From Lachnospiraceae bacterium NE2001 (GTDB lineage Bacteria; Bacillota; Clostridia; Lachnospirales; Lachnospiraceae), in contig FOEK01000007.1 of assembly GCA_900110635.1 (NCBI GenBank), positions 119,629-183,628 of the forward strand: a stretch of DNA of 64,000 nt, read 5' to 3'. The notes beneath the pieces were generated by a model. That model did not search any database. It saw only the letters and a list, made by a program, of their open reading frames with translations, and was not told the origin of the DNA. Shown piece by piece: positions 8,201 to 15,333 of the stretch (position 1 is its first letter; every line of letters starts with the position of its first letter). Both the position numbers and the translations under genes were made by a program.

Positions 8201-9859
8201 ATGATACATATTAACATAGTAATCACCTTTGTCCTCAAATGTATATACAAGTTTGGTCGTATTGCCGGTTTTGTCTGAAATATCTGGTAACACGCTGATA
8301 TCATCTTCTGCCGCCTCAAACACTTCACCAAGTCCAAGAAGCCTATCCGTTAGTTCATTACAAGACGCAAACACAAAGTCAGCATCAGAAGTCCAATCAG
8401 CAAAACTATCAGAAACTTTCTTATTACCCGGGATGACATCTGGATCCTTATATATATTAAATCCATCTACACATTGAACGAATACCAGGTTTTCGTCCAA
8501 AATATCTTCTTCATTCATTTGAATGATATAGTTATAACCAAGGATATAGTTCGATATCGGAGTTGCATATGATGTGGTTGTGTCAAAAGGAAGTATCTTT
8601 GCTGAATAGTCCCAGGAATATATTGTATCTATACAGTTTTGGAGTCTGTAGGTATTAGAATCTGTGTAAGCAAGAGAATCTTTTCCTATTGTTACTACTC
8701 TTGCGCTGCACACTCCGACCGCTTCAATAATAATCAGTATCGGAATAATATATCTGACAATAGTTTTTTTCAAAGTATTAGCATAATATACGAGGGTTTC
8801 CTGCGCCATAACAGCTGTAAGAAATACAAATCCTAAGCCACAGGCGCCTGACATACAATCAGCGAAACCACTGAGTAGATATGTAGCCGTAGAAACATAG
8901 GTTGCAAAGAATAACAGGATATACAGCGTTATAGTTCTAACCTTCTTCCACATATTCATATCTTTGATAAGCACATATATCATTGCTAGGACTAGCATAA
9001 AGAAACTTATGTGTAAATCGGAATAAAGCAGTCTAGCTAAAAGCTGAACGAAGCTTGTATTTATCTTAAACTTTGGAAAGAATAGGCTATAATCATTTTC
9101 AAAAAATGTACTGGAGAATGAGTTGAAAACAACCACAAAACTGATTCCAATAACAAGAATATCAGATAAAGACTTAAATAATAACGTAGTGACAAATTGA
9201 CGATTGCTCTTATATTCGAATACAGCAAGATAAATGTACGAGAAAATGAAGACTATTAATGATAATCTAAACGAAAAAAAGACGGTAAGTGACATAGAAA
9301 CTATATACAGGAAAGGCTTTTGTTCCCTATGAATCTTTTCTATGCCAAGCATAACAAGAGGAACCATGATTATAGCAGATGTGAAGGTAATATTCATACC
9401 CGAAGAAAGCATATAACCTGATAAGGAATACGCAACAGAAATAGCCATATTAATAAATGAGGATTCATTATTATTCTTATGGTAATTAAGGAATAGATAG
9501 AGAAAAAAAGAGGCTAGGCTTATCTTGATAACAAACAAGATATCCAGCACAGATAACATAGCAGATTTAGGGAATATAAGAACTATAAGATTAGTTGGAT
9601 CTGATATGTAATAAGTGATGACAGTTGAAAAATCATAACCACTTCCAACTCTGCTACTAAAGAATAATAGATTGCCCGAACGAGCCGCATCCCACATCTC
9701 ATAAAAATATGGAATCATCTCTTCATTTCCACTTACGGTAAGAATATCCTTAGATCCAAATGGTTCAAAGCCGCCCCAAAAAAAACCAATCAGTATAACA
9801 ATTATAGGGATAATAATGCTCAGTAGTATATTGATTCTATTATTTTTTTGCTCTTTCAT
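5228..9859 (-). CDS. Double-length YfhO-like polytopic membrane protein
   Basis: The protein is about 1543 aa, against roughly 850-900 for usual YfhO proteins. It contains two YfhO-like modules. The first (about 1-670) starts with a transmembrane helix and PFGSKDIL. The second (about 690-1543) starts again with a helix and PFGKNSAII, followed by a matching GYQRGGVGLSSFTYFLNP block. Each has many transmembrane helices of GT-C glycosyltransferase style and an extracytoplasmic domain. The second ends in the YfhO-type YSGWDVELDG. YfhO proteins glycosylate wall or lipoteichoic polymers in Firmicutes. Its place between pilin genes suggests, but does not prove, a role in decorating surface structures. 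ATG at 9859 is preferred over the GTG just before it. Confidence 0.85.
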   Translation of the reverse strand: MKEQKNNRINILLSIIIPIIVILIGFFWGGFEPFGSKDILTVSGNEEMIPYFYEMWDAARSGNLLFFSSRVGSGYDFSTVITYYISDPTNLIVLIFPKSAMLSVLDILFVIKISLASFFLYLFLNYHKNNNESSFINMAISVAYSLSGYMLSSGMNITFTSAIIMVPLVMLGIEKIHREQKPFLYIVSMSLTVFFSFRLSLIVFIFSYIYLAVFEYKSNRQFVTTLLFKSLSDILVIGISFVVVFNSFSSTFFENDYSLFFPKFKINTSFVQLLARLLYSDLHISFFMLVLAMIYVLIKDMNMWKKVRTITLYILLFFATYVSTATYLLSGFADCMSGACGLGFVFLTAVMAQETLVYYANTLKKTIVRYIIPILIIIEAVGVCSARVVTIGKDSLAYTDSNTYRLQNCIDTIYSWDYSAKILPFDTTTSYATPISNYILGYNYIIQMNEEDILDENLVFVQCVDGFNIYKDPDVIPGNKKVSDSFADWTSDADFVFASCNELTDRLLGLGEVFEAAEDDISVLPDISDKTGNTTKLVYTFEDKGDYYVNMYHITHLGELEENENREISYNVSAVALRDDILSRESVRFDNDVYHKFTQVSGDNYYLIPYDVAGCHRFSGMTGRVYEKNIFGDKATLLEGASEDISITYYPVTFYRGIIVSIVTLLITILSFIILKLKNIQFKVSEKTQSRVERFIKDNRVYIYTLLLSIAIYILIIFINHCIPFGKNSAIISDGFVEDYPTNINLIQKLKRFEFSSVDYSLGYQRGGVGLSSFTYFLNPIRLILLLFPDEQGLLAFNTLYVVYFVLTGQSMLFYLIHRPHTGKMVKRELKLIPIAMCYNLSSFVLCYYSFAGFLEMAVILPLIMLATEKLIYEGKYIFYTLIMAYFMVMGTYFAFLLCIFLFMYFFTLDHQSVKGLIRNGFRFTVFSLIAAGIASFTLLSFYRSVTNSGYIEQDTTNTTSINYLTHNLLGNIYDIQVIHRISQTNSDTTVANTYCGLLAILALPLFFCVKKISLSSKIRRVFLLFVLYFAYGNELLNYIFHGFHFQSLVPNRFSIFFIFVLITVLYDVVCNYMDVFNKESVVAYLIFSGLVLLGIYYKGGGTMFGRLISVGFIFVYFICIFRGYTKGNYYHYTKLLLLFLGVELAFSCVNTVRTAFYGLTIPTTTLDAISFYSDRYDLKDNSLTRASFITDSSNNISAVTGFNSADTFTSTLQSQQIDLTDTWGLEHNTNYISYGVGNPLADIMLNNRYFFINSNYISQTIPAYLKKLETKNNITLYENPYVAGIGIILPKELKDIDIHSFDNPFEYQNAISQSLVGENLYTFIDTSLYSVVLVDGKSLSYEITDTDEFKDSIFANVNNEKEDGIKCLYASAYERMYFVGSFSQTDEIPWISISLTLAEEKHYNNSSNIDDARVAILNVSTLEKIKEYVQNNRMTNAVADGYKIVGTVDATEDSYVYIPIPSYSGWDVELDGNKIERDDILSGVSIIVPSGKHTIRFTKMGGVNFKPYILTIVSIIILIVIYVLDRYIYLSKDSKEKNTETV

Positions 9860-10096
9860 CACTACATCCTGCTTAGATAATATTCTATAATTATATCATA
9901 GTTAGTCGAGTGGCGCTATTATATCAAAAGTGATATTTAAGGAAATGAACCTTGCTTTTGTTATATCAGCGTGTAAATTAATACCAAAAAAACAAACTTC
10001 ATATAATAATTTTAGCCCTCATTATTTTATAAAAAAACTTTATCAACAATAATATTAGTCTATTATACAAAACAAAAAAACAGCCTATCATATATG
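9860..10096. other. AT-rich gap left of the insertion sequence
   Basis: This 237-base AT-rich stretch holds the upstream region of the YfhO-like gene. TATAAT-like boxes occur on the minus strand near 9890 and 9920, but I could not pair them with a good -35 element. No gene is visible. Confidence 0.5.
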
Positions 10097-10151
10097 TGTA
10101 CCGCCCCCAAAAGTTAGACCTAAAATCTAACGATTGGAGGTCGGTATTTTT

Positions 10152-10727
10152 ATGGCTAAGTACAGCTACGAATTTAAGAAAAAAATAGTTGATGCCTATT
10201 TAAGAGGTGAAGGAGGCTACGAATATCTTTCATCCGTCTATGGACCACATAAAAGAGACATACAAAAATGGGTCAAAAACTACCAGTCCTTTGGCGATGA
10301 AGGTTTAATGAGGTCTCGTCAACAGAAAAAGTATTCTTTTGAAAAGAAACTTTCTGTGGTAGAGTTATATCTAACAAACGAGATTTCATATCAGGAGCTG
10401 GCTATTCAAGAAGGCATAACTAATCCAAGCTTGATTACTGCATGGGTTAATCGTTTTCGTGTTGCTGGTCCAGAGGCTTTGAAATCTCGTAAGAAAGGTC
10501 GGACGAGAACATTGGATAAATCTAAGATATCCCCAAAACCTCAGGAAATTGAAGAAAGAGTTGTTGATACCAGTGCTGAACATGTAAAGGAATTAGAGGA
10601 TGAACTCCTTAAGTTAAGAATAGAGAACGCTTTTTTAAAAGAACTGAGGAGGCTGCGTTTAGAGGACGAGGCAAAAATGAGAGAACGGCACTCGTCATCA
10701 ACAGCCTCCGGGGAGAGTTTAGACTAA
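10152..10727 (+). CDS. IS150-type transposase OrfA (helix-turn-helix)
   Basis: This is a 191-aa DNA-binding subunit with two helix-turn-helix segments (SSVYGPHKRDIQKWVKNY and AIQEGITNPSLITAWVNRF) and a C-terminal coiled coil (VKELEDELLKLRIENAFLKE), which resembles the IS3 OrfA leucine zipper. GGAGG 11 bases upstream supports the ATG at 10152 over the in-frame TTG at 10134. Its 3' end overlaps the open -1 frame leading into OrfB, so an OrfAB fusion transposase is expected by ribosomal frameshifting near 10673. Confidence 0.9.
   Translation: MAKYSYEFKKKIVDAYLRGEGGYEYLSSVYGPHKRDIQKWVKNYQSFGDEGLMRSRQQKKYSFEKKLSVVELYLTNEISYQELAIQEGITNPSLITAWVNRFRVAGPEALKSRKKGRTRTLDKSKISPKPQEIEERVVDTSAEHVKELEDELLKLRIENAFLKELRRLRLEDEAKMRERHSSSTASGESLD
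10673..10677 (+). other. Probable -1 frameshift site of the IS
   Basis: A run of five A (GCAAAAATGAG) lies at the end of OrfA. Shifting -1 here continues K-N-E-R-T-A-L-V-I-N-S-L-R-G-E-F-R-L-K directly into OrfB with no stop. That peptide is the normal pre-catalytic region of IS150-like transposases. Confidence 0.65.
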
Positions 10728-10750
10728 AAGACCTTCTCTCTTATATTGGT

Positions 10751-11569
10751 ATGCCCAAAGCAACATATATGTATTGGCAAAAGAGATTTGATAGAGAAAA
10801 TCCTGACAGAGAAATCGAAGAAAAAATTCAAGAAATTCGTACTGATAATAAGGATTATGGATATCGTAGAATACTTGGAGAGCTTCAAAATCAAGGATAT
10901 ACCATCAACAAAAAGAAAGTTCAGAGAATAGTTCAAAAACTTGGATTACAGGTGACATCCTATACCCGAAAAAGCAGGAAATACAGTTCTTATAAGGGGA
11001 AAGTTGGTACGGTAGCGCCTAATCGTATAAAAAGACGCTTTAATACGCATATCCCTCATCAAAAGATTACTACTGATACTACAGCGTTTAAGTACTATGA
11101 GATTGATGCTAAAGGTCACATGACAATGCACAAGCTTTACCTGGATCCTTTTATGGATATGTGTAATGGAGAAATACTCAGTTATGGGATAGATAAGAAA
11201 CCTTCTGCCAAGAATGTAATTGACGCTTTGGACAAAGCTATTGAAATCACTTCAGACTGTCCATACAGAAGAACATTTCATTCTGATCAAGGCTGGGCTT
11301 ACCAGATGAAGGCATACTCACACTGGTTAAAAGAAGAACGAATATTTCAAAGTATGTCTAGAAAAGGAAACTGTCTTGATAACTCAATCATGGAAAACTT
11401 CTTTGGATTACTTAAACAGGAAATCTATTATGGTGTTGTTTATTACAGTTATGAGGAATTAAAATCAGAAATAGAGCGATATATAAAATATTATAATGAA
11501 CAAAGAATTAAAGAGAAACTGGGATGGCTAAGTCCTGTCCAATACAGACTTCGCCTCTTGGCTGCATAA
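10751..11569 (+). CDS. IS150-type transposase OrfB (DDE integrase)
   Basis: The 272-aa catalytic part starts with MPKATYMYWQKRF, the usual HTH_21 region (DNKDYGYRRILGELQNQGY). The rve integrase core shows TDTTAF (first Asp), HSDQGWAY (second Asp) and FFGLLKQEIYYG (Glu). All three DDE residues are present, so it is probably active. The frame is open upstream of this ATG into the OrfA 3' end, in keeping with synthesis mainly as an OrfAB fusion. Confidence 0.93.
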   Translation: MPKATYMYWQKRFDRENPDREIEEKIQEIRTDNKDYGYRRILGELQNQGYTINKKKVQRIVQKLGLQVTSYTRKSRKYSSYKGKVGTVAPNRIKRRFNTHIPHQKITTDTTAFKYYEIDAKGHMTMHKLYLDPFMDMCNGEILSYGIDKKPSAKNVIDALDKAIEITSDCPYRRTFHSDQGWAYQMKAYSHWLKEERIFQSMSRKGNCLDNSIMENFFGLLKQEIYYGVVYYSYEELKSEIERYIKYYNEQRIKEKLGWLSPVQYRLRLLAA

Positions 11570-11573
11570 AAAT

Positions 11574-11601
11574 AGCGTAGCAGCCATAAAACTGCTACGC
11601 T
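11574..11601 (+). terminator. Hairpin after IS orfB
   Basis: A perfect 10-bp stem (AGCGTAGCAG at 11574-11583, CTGCTACGCT at 11592-11601) lies 4 bases after the orfB stop and inside the right end of the IS. No strong U-run follows, so it may be a weak terminator or an mRNA-stabilising hairpin. Confidence 0.55.
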
Positions 11602-11695
11602 TAAAAAGTCTAACTTTTTGGGGTCACATCAAATCAATGACGAACTGTTTTTATAATCAATAATATTCACATAAACTAAATTACTAAAACTATCT

Positions 11696-12199
11696 TTAAT
11701 TATTTGTAGTAGTAACAGTTTTTGGGGTACCCTTAAATGCTGCAGGAACAGCATCTTTATCCTCTGTACCAACTTTAGTAATAACCCAACTAGCGCCATC
11801 AAAACTACATACAATAGCATTTCCATTTGATGAAGTAAATGCAAGATTCTTAAGTCCAGAAACGGTAAACTTCTCATGGTCAGCATTTGCGTTAGAAGAT
11901 CCTGTACCAACATAAATAGTCTCTAATCCAGTAATTTTAGTAGGTGATACAATAGGATTAACATATGCCTCTATTGCACTATAAGACACTCCAGTATCAG
12001 AAGCTTTCTTAGCATACTGCTCTGTCTCATAACCCTGAATAGCAACAAGTATAGAATGTGCCTCCTCTTCATACTGAGATGTTCTTGCCTTGTCAATGTA
12101 TCCCAGAAGTGCTGGAACAAGGATTGCAGCAAGGATTGCTAAAATAACTAATACAACAATAAGTTCAACGAGTGTAAAACCTTTATTATTCTTCTTCAT
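11696..12199 (-). CDS. pilA: Major type IV pilin
   Basis: The 167-aa prepilin has leader MKKNNKG, then FTLVELIVVLVILAILAAIL with Glu at +5, and a helix ending in GYIDKARTSQYEEEAHS. The small globular head contains VCSFDGASWVITKVG. Size and the dedicated strong promoter make it the likely main pilus subunit. GGAGG 10 bases upstream supports the start. It follows pilB on the same strand but is split from it by a terminator. The downstream neighbour is the IS element, so any former co-transcribed gene may have been separated. Confidence 0.9.
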   Translation of the reverse strand: MKKNNKGFTLVELIVVLVILAILAAILVPALLGYIDKARTSQYEEEAHSILVAIQGYETEQYAKKASDTGVSYSAIEAYVNPIVSPTKITGLETIYVGTGSSNANADHEKFTVSGLKNLAFTSSNGNAIVCSFDGASWVITKVGTEDKDAVPAAFKGTPKTVTTTNN

Positions 12200-12229
12200 A
12201 AGCTAAGTCCTCCTTTTATTATTTTTCTT

Positions 12230-12252
12230 GTGTGACGTCTGTTCCGTCACAC
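12230..12252 (-). promoter_or_regulatory. 5'-UTR hairpin of pilA mRNA
   Basis: An 8-bp perfect stem (GTGTGACG / CGTCACAC) lies about 20 bases after the predicted transcription start and ahead of the GGAGG. There is no U-run, so it is more likely a 5' stabilising hairpin than a terminator. Confidence 0.55.
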
Positions 12253-12278
12253 CACTCTCTCATGAATAAGTTAATGTA

Positions 12279-12307
12279 ATTTTAGCAATGTGAAAACGAT
12301 TTTGCAA
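12279..12307 (-). promoter_or_regulatory. pilA promoter with cre-like site in the spacer
   Basis: On the minus strand, TTGCAA (12302-12307) is 17 bases from TAAAAT (12279-12284), with an extended TGC. The spacer contains AATCGTTTTCA, most of a CcpA-type cre half-palindrome (12291-12306). The transcript would start near 12272. Confidence 0.75.
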
Positions 12308-12384
12308 GTATTTATGTAAACTAATACATATTATCCACTTAATTAACAATAGTTCACAAACTCATTTGTGCACATTGTATAAAC

Positions 12385-12398
12385 TGAAATCGTTTTCA
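12385..12398. promoter_or_regulatory. cre-like operator upstream of pilA
   Basis: TGAAATCGTTTTCA fits the CcpA consensus TGWAANCGNTNWCA at every fixed position. It lies about 85 bases upstream of the pilA promoter. A second, weaker copy overlaps the promoter itself. Between here and 12440 the sequence is rich in ATTCATTCA-type direct repeats. Confidence 0.6.
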
Positions 12399-12570
12399 TA
12401 TATATTCATTCATTTTCATTCACATTCATTCACTTTCAGTCACAGACTATTTTTATTCTTGTAACATTTTTGTAATAAATAGACTAAAAAAATTAATAAA
12501 AATGGCTATTTTACTTACGATTTCACATATTTTTCACACAATTTCTTCGTAGTTTTATCTATATTTGATA

Positions 12571-12605
12571 AACAAAAACCCTGGCAGTTCCAACTACCAG
12601 GGTTT
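12571..12605 (-). terminator. Terminator after pilB
   Basis: A 9-bp stem (AAACCCTGG at 12576-12584, CCAGGGTTT at 12597-12605) is followed on the minus strand by TTTGTTTATC. It closes the pilC-pilMN-pilO-pilB transcript and makes pilA a separate unit. Confidence 0.9.
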
Positions 12606-12616
12606 ATACGCTAGTT

Positions 12617-14302
12617 TTAGTCATAGTATGCTACTTTAACAAGTTCCTCAACAGTCGTAAGACCTGATTCAATAAGCTCCATACAACTTTCTTTCAGTGT
12701 GAGCATTCCAAGCTCTTTACGAGCATAATCTTTGATTTCCTCAGCAGTACATTCATCAGAAATCATCTTACGAACCGGCTTGTCAATTGGAAGAATCTCG
12801 TGGATTGAAATTCTACCACGGTAACCTGTTCCATTACACTTCTTACAGCCAACCTTATGCATAACACGCGGAAGCGGACGTCCAACAATACGTTCCTCTT
12901 CTGCCGTCATTTCTCCCCACTGACCGCAATCAGGGCAAACCTTACGGACAAGTCGCTGAGCTATGATGCCAACCAACGAGTTTGCAAGCATATATGGTTC
13001 GATACCCATATCAATAAGACGGGTAACAGATGATGCAGCATCATTAGTGTGAAGCGTGGAAAGTACCAAATGGCCTGTGATAGCCGCACGTACTGAAATA
13101 GATGCAGTCTCTGCATCTCGAGTCTCACCAAGCATTATAATATCTGGATCCTGACGCAGAAGCGCACGTAGACCTATCTCAAAGGTTAGTCCCGCAGTAT
13201 TATTAACCTGCATCTGGTTTAACTTAGGTAGATTCTTCTCAACAGGATCCTCAATAGTTGATATATTTACCGCTCTTTCAGAAAGAGTCTGAAGTATCAT
13301 ATAAAGGGTTGTGGATTTACCAGAACCAGTAGGTCCAGTAACGTAAACGATTCCGTTAGGTGACTGAAGCATCTGACTAACTATCTGATAGTTACGGTCA
13401 TTCATACCGAAAGAACCAGCGTGATCAATAGTTGCAGCTGAAGCAAGAAGTCGAAGAACCGCCTTCTCACCAAATACCGTAGGAATAACTGATACTCTGA
13501 CATTTATTGGCGTTCCTTCTACATTGGTTTTAAAATGTCCATCCTGTGGAATTCGACGTTCAGCAATGTCCAGATCACCGATAATCTTAACACGAGCAAT
13601 CAGTGAGTTATGAATATTCTTAGGAAGTGTCATAAAGTCTACTATAACACCATCCATACGCATTCTAACTGATGTATGTTTTTCAAAAGGTTCAATATGA
13701 ATATCAGAAACATTTGAATTATATGCACGTACAACTAAGGAGTTCAAAAGATTGATGATAGGAGTATCATCATCCGCATCCTCTACATTAACCTCAATGA
13801 TATCATCATCTGCAAGAGATGACTTAGCTGCCTTGTCAGCAGCTTTCTTAGCAGCTACCTCTGAGTAGTAATACTGAATAGCATTATCAAGAGGTTGTTT
13901 TTCTGTAAGCTCGATAATAAGGTCAGTACCTGTAACCTGACGAATATCCTCTAGACCGTAGAAATTAAGGGGATCATTTGTCAAAAGATAAAGGAGGCCA
14001 TCTTCAATCTTGTAGGCCATCATTCCATACTTCTCAGCCAAAGGCTGTGGAATCGTTTCAACAGCGTTAATATCGACAACAAGATCGGAAATATTAACAA
14101 CATTGTACTGAAGTCTTCGACCTAGAGCCTCGAGCATCTGCTTTTCTGTTATGATATTTAATTCGATAAGAGCACCACCAAGACGCACGCCTTCGTGGGT
14201 TTTAGAGTATTCAAGAGCTGCGCTGATGTCATCGTCATTTACATATCCAAACTCCTTCAGGACATCTCCTATTCGTATGTTTTTGTTTGATCTCATTTCC
14301 AT
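12617..14302 (-). CDS. pilB: Type IV pilus assembly ATPase PilB
   Basis: The 561-aa GspE/PilB family motor powers pilin polymerisation at the inner face of the membrane. The N-terminal part (about 8-65) holds two MshEN-type motifs (RIGDVLKEFGYV and RLGGALIELNII), which bind c-di-GMP in related ATPases. The ATPase core has Walker A GPTGSGKST (about 325), an Asp box, Walker B DIIMLGE and His box GHLVLSTLHT. A four-Cys zinc site (CPDCG, CKKCNGTG) lies near the C-terminus. GGGGA 7 bases upstream supports the start. No retraction ATPase PilT lies in the window. Confidence 0.95.
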   Translation of the reverse strand: MEMRSNKNIRIGDVLKEFGYVNDDDISAALEYSKTHEGVRLGGALIELNIITEKQMLEALGRRLQYNVVNISDLVVDINAVETIPQPLAEKYGMMAYKIEDGLLYLLTNDPLNFYGLEDIRQVTGTDLIIELTEKQPLDNAIQYYYSEVAAKKAADKAAKSSLADDDIIEVNVEDADDDTPIINLLNSLVVRAYNSNVSDIHIEPFEKHTSVRMRMDGVIVDFMTLPKNIHNSLIARVKIIGDLDIAERRIPQDGHFKTNVEGTPINVRVSVIPTVFGEKAVLRLLASAATIDHAGSFGMNDRNYQIVSQMLQSPNGIVYVTGPTGSGKSTTLYMILQTLSERAVNISTIEDPVEKNLPKLNQMQVNNTAGLTFEIGLRALLRQDPDIIMLGETRDAETASISVRAAITGHLVLSTLHTNDAASSVTRLIDMGIEPYMLANSLVGIIAQRLVRKVCPDCGQWGEMTAEEERIVGRPLPRVMHKVGCKKCNGTGYRGRISIHEILPIDKPVRKMISDECTAEEIKDYARKELGMLTLKESCMELIESGLTTVEELVKVAYYD

Positions 14303-14330
14303 ATGATGTTCCCCATTAAGTCAGTAAATT

Positions 14331-14400
14331 ACACCTCATCAGTCGGCTTCGCCGACAAATCCCCTCAAAGAGGAAGCCTTTATCCCATCAACGGAAAGGC
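14331..14400. repeat. ACACCTCATC repeat element, copy A
   Basis: This fills the pilO-pilB gap. It begins ACACCTCATC, then the hairpin GTCGGCTTCGCCGAC (14342-14356), then a CCCCTC..GAGGAAGCCT block. The same order recurs at 16844-16892 and 46576-46629, so this is a dispersed palindromic element. Copy A lacks the closing TGAGGTGT end. Confidence 0.75.
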
Positions 14401-15321
14401 TTATTCTTCTGTATTAGATGTTGCATCTGTGCTAGTTGCCACATCTGTTGTATCGCACATATATATCTCAAGTCTAACCGTAAGTGACTTTCTCGTTATT
14501 ACTTCTACTGTTACATCTGTCAAATCATCGGTCGAAACACCACTTTCTATAGTAGTTGAACCAGATGTACTCGATATGATATTACCTTCAGCATCACGTC
14601 TTACAATATCTCTAAACTCCCCCCAAGAATAACCAAGAAGGAGCGCACGTTTTTCAAGTGTATTGATTTCGTCTATAAATTGTTCTAAGTCATAGAGATC
14701 TCCACCAACTGTGATGGTAACTGGAACTGCATAGATATCAGTATTGGGCTGGTATCCACCTTCTTCACCACCCATAACGTCATTCATAAGATCCTGTTCT
14801 GTCATTGTAGATGAAGTTGAAAGCGGGCTATCATCTTCATCATCAGAATCTGTACTAAGAAGATCCGTCGAAGAATCCGAAGAGGATGAATTGTCCTCAG
14901 GTGTATATTCTGACATTGCCTGAACTTGCCAAGTGTAAAGTGATGAATTTTTGTAAGCCATACGACTAGTCGGACTATTTGGCATATTAAAACTAAGATC
15001 ATAGACATTGAGACCGTGTCCGACAGCCATCTCAGTCATCATCCTGTCAATTTCTGAACTGGTCATAATCGGATAAAACTCATCTCGTCTCTCAGCAATC
15101 TTCTGCTCATAATTGTCAGCTTGAATCTCAATAGTTCCAACATTTAACAGCTTCTGCTTATTGATTTTCTGAGTATCTTCTTCCTTTTCAATCTTTCCAG
15201 CCAATGATCTGTATTGCTTAACCTGAGGAAGTATTCCCCAATAGCCGATCGCCACTATGATAACTCCTATGAACATACCAACGAGGAGTTTCTTATCACG
15301 TTCTGTCATATTACTCTTCAT
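14401..15321 (-). CDS. pilO: PilO-like pilus alignment subcomplex protein
   Basis: The 306-aa bitopic protein has a short cytoplasmic start (MKSNMTERDKK), one membrane helix (about 13-32), then a coiled coil (VKQYRSLAGKIEKEEDTQKI). A PilO/GspM-like extracytoplasmic domain is interrupted by a Ser/Asp-rich loop (about 145-175). It is adjacent to the pilM-pilN fusion, where PilO is expected, and would link the cytoplasmic ring to the pilus platform. AAGGAGG precedes the ATG. Assignment rests on topology and position more than on sequence motifs. Confidence 0.75.
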   Translation of the reverse strand: MKSNMTERDKKLLVGMFIGVIIVAIGYWGILPQVKQYRSLAGKIEKEEDTQKINKQKLLNVGTIEIQADNYEQKIAERRDEFYPIMTSSEIDRMMTEMAVGHGLNVYDLSFNMPNSPTSRMAYKNSSLYTWQVQAMSEYTPEDNSSSSDSSTDLLSTDSDDEDDSPLSTSSTMTEQDLMNDVMGGEEGGYQPNTDIYAVPVTITVGGDLYDLEQFIDEINTLEKRALLLGYSWGEFRDIVRRDAEGNIISSTSGSTTIESGVSTDDLTDVTVEVITRKSLTVRLEIYMCDTTDVATSTDATSNTEE

Positions 15322-15333
15322 AAGAACCCCTCC

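Larger units (their letters stand above)
10097..11628 (+). mobile_element. IS3-family (IS150-like) insertion sequence
   Basis: The element is about 1.53 kb. The left inverted repeat begins TGTACCGCCCCCAAAAGTTA near 10097. The right one, read on the minus strand, begins TGTGACCCCAAAAAGTTA and ends at 11628. Both share CCCCAAAAGTTAGAC-like cores. It encodes OrfA and OrfB in overlapping reading frames with a -1 shift, as in IS3 elements. No clear 3-5 bp target duplication was found, so the exact ends are uncertain by a few bases. It sits between pilA and the YfhO-like gene and appears intact. Confidence 0.9.

Noticed and set aside
10091..11633. Target-site duplication of the IS
   Set aside because: The bases flanking either possible end do not match over 3-5 positions, so no duplication is claimed.
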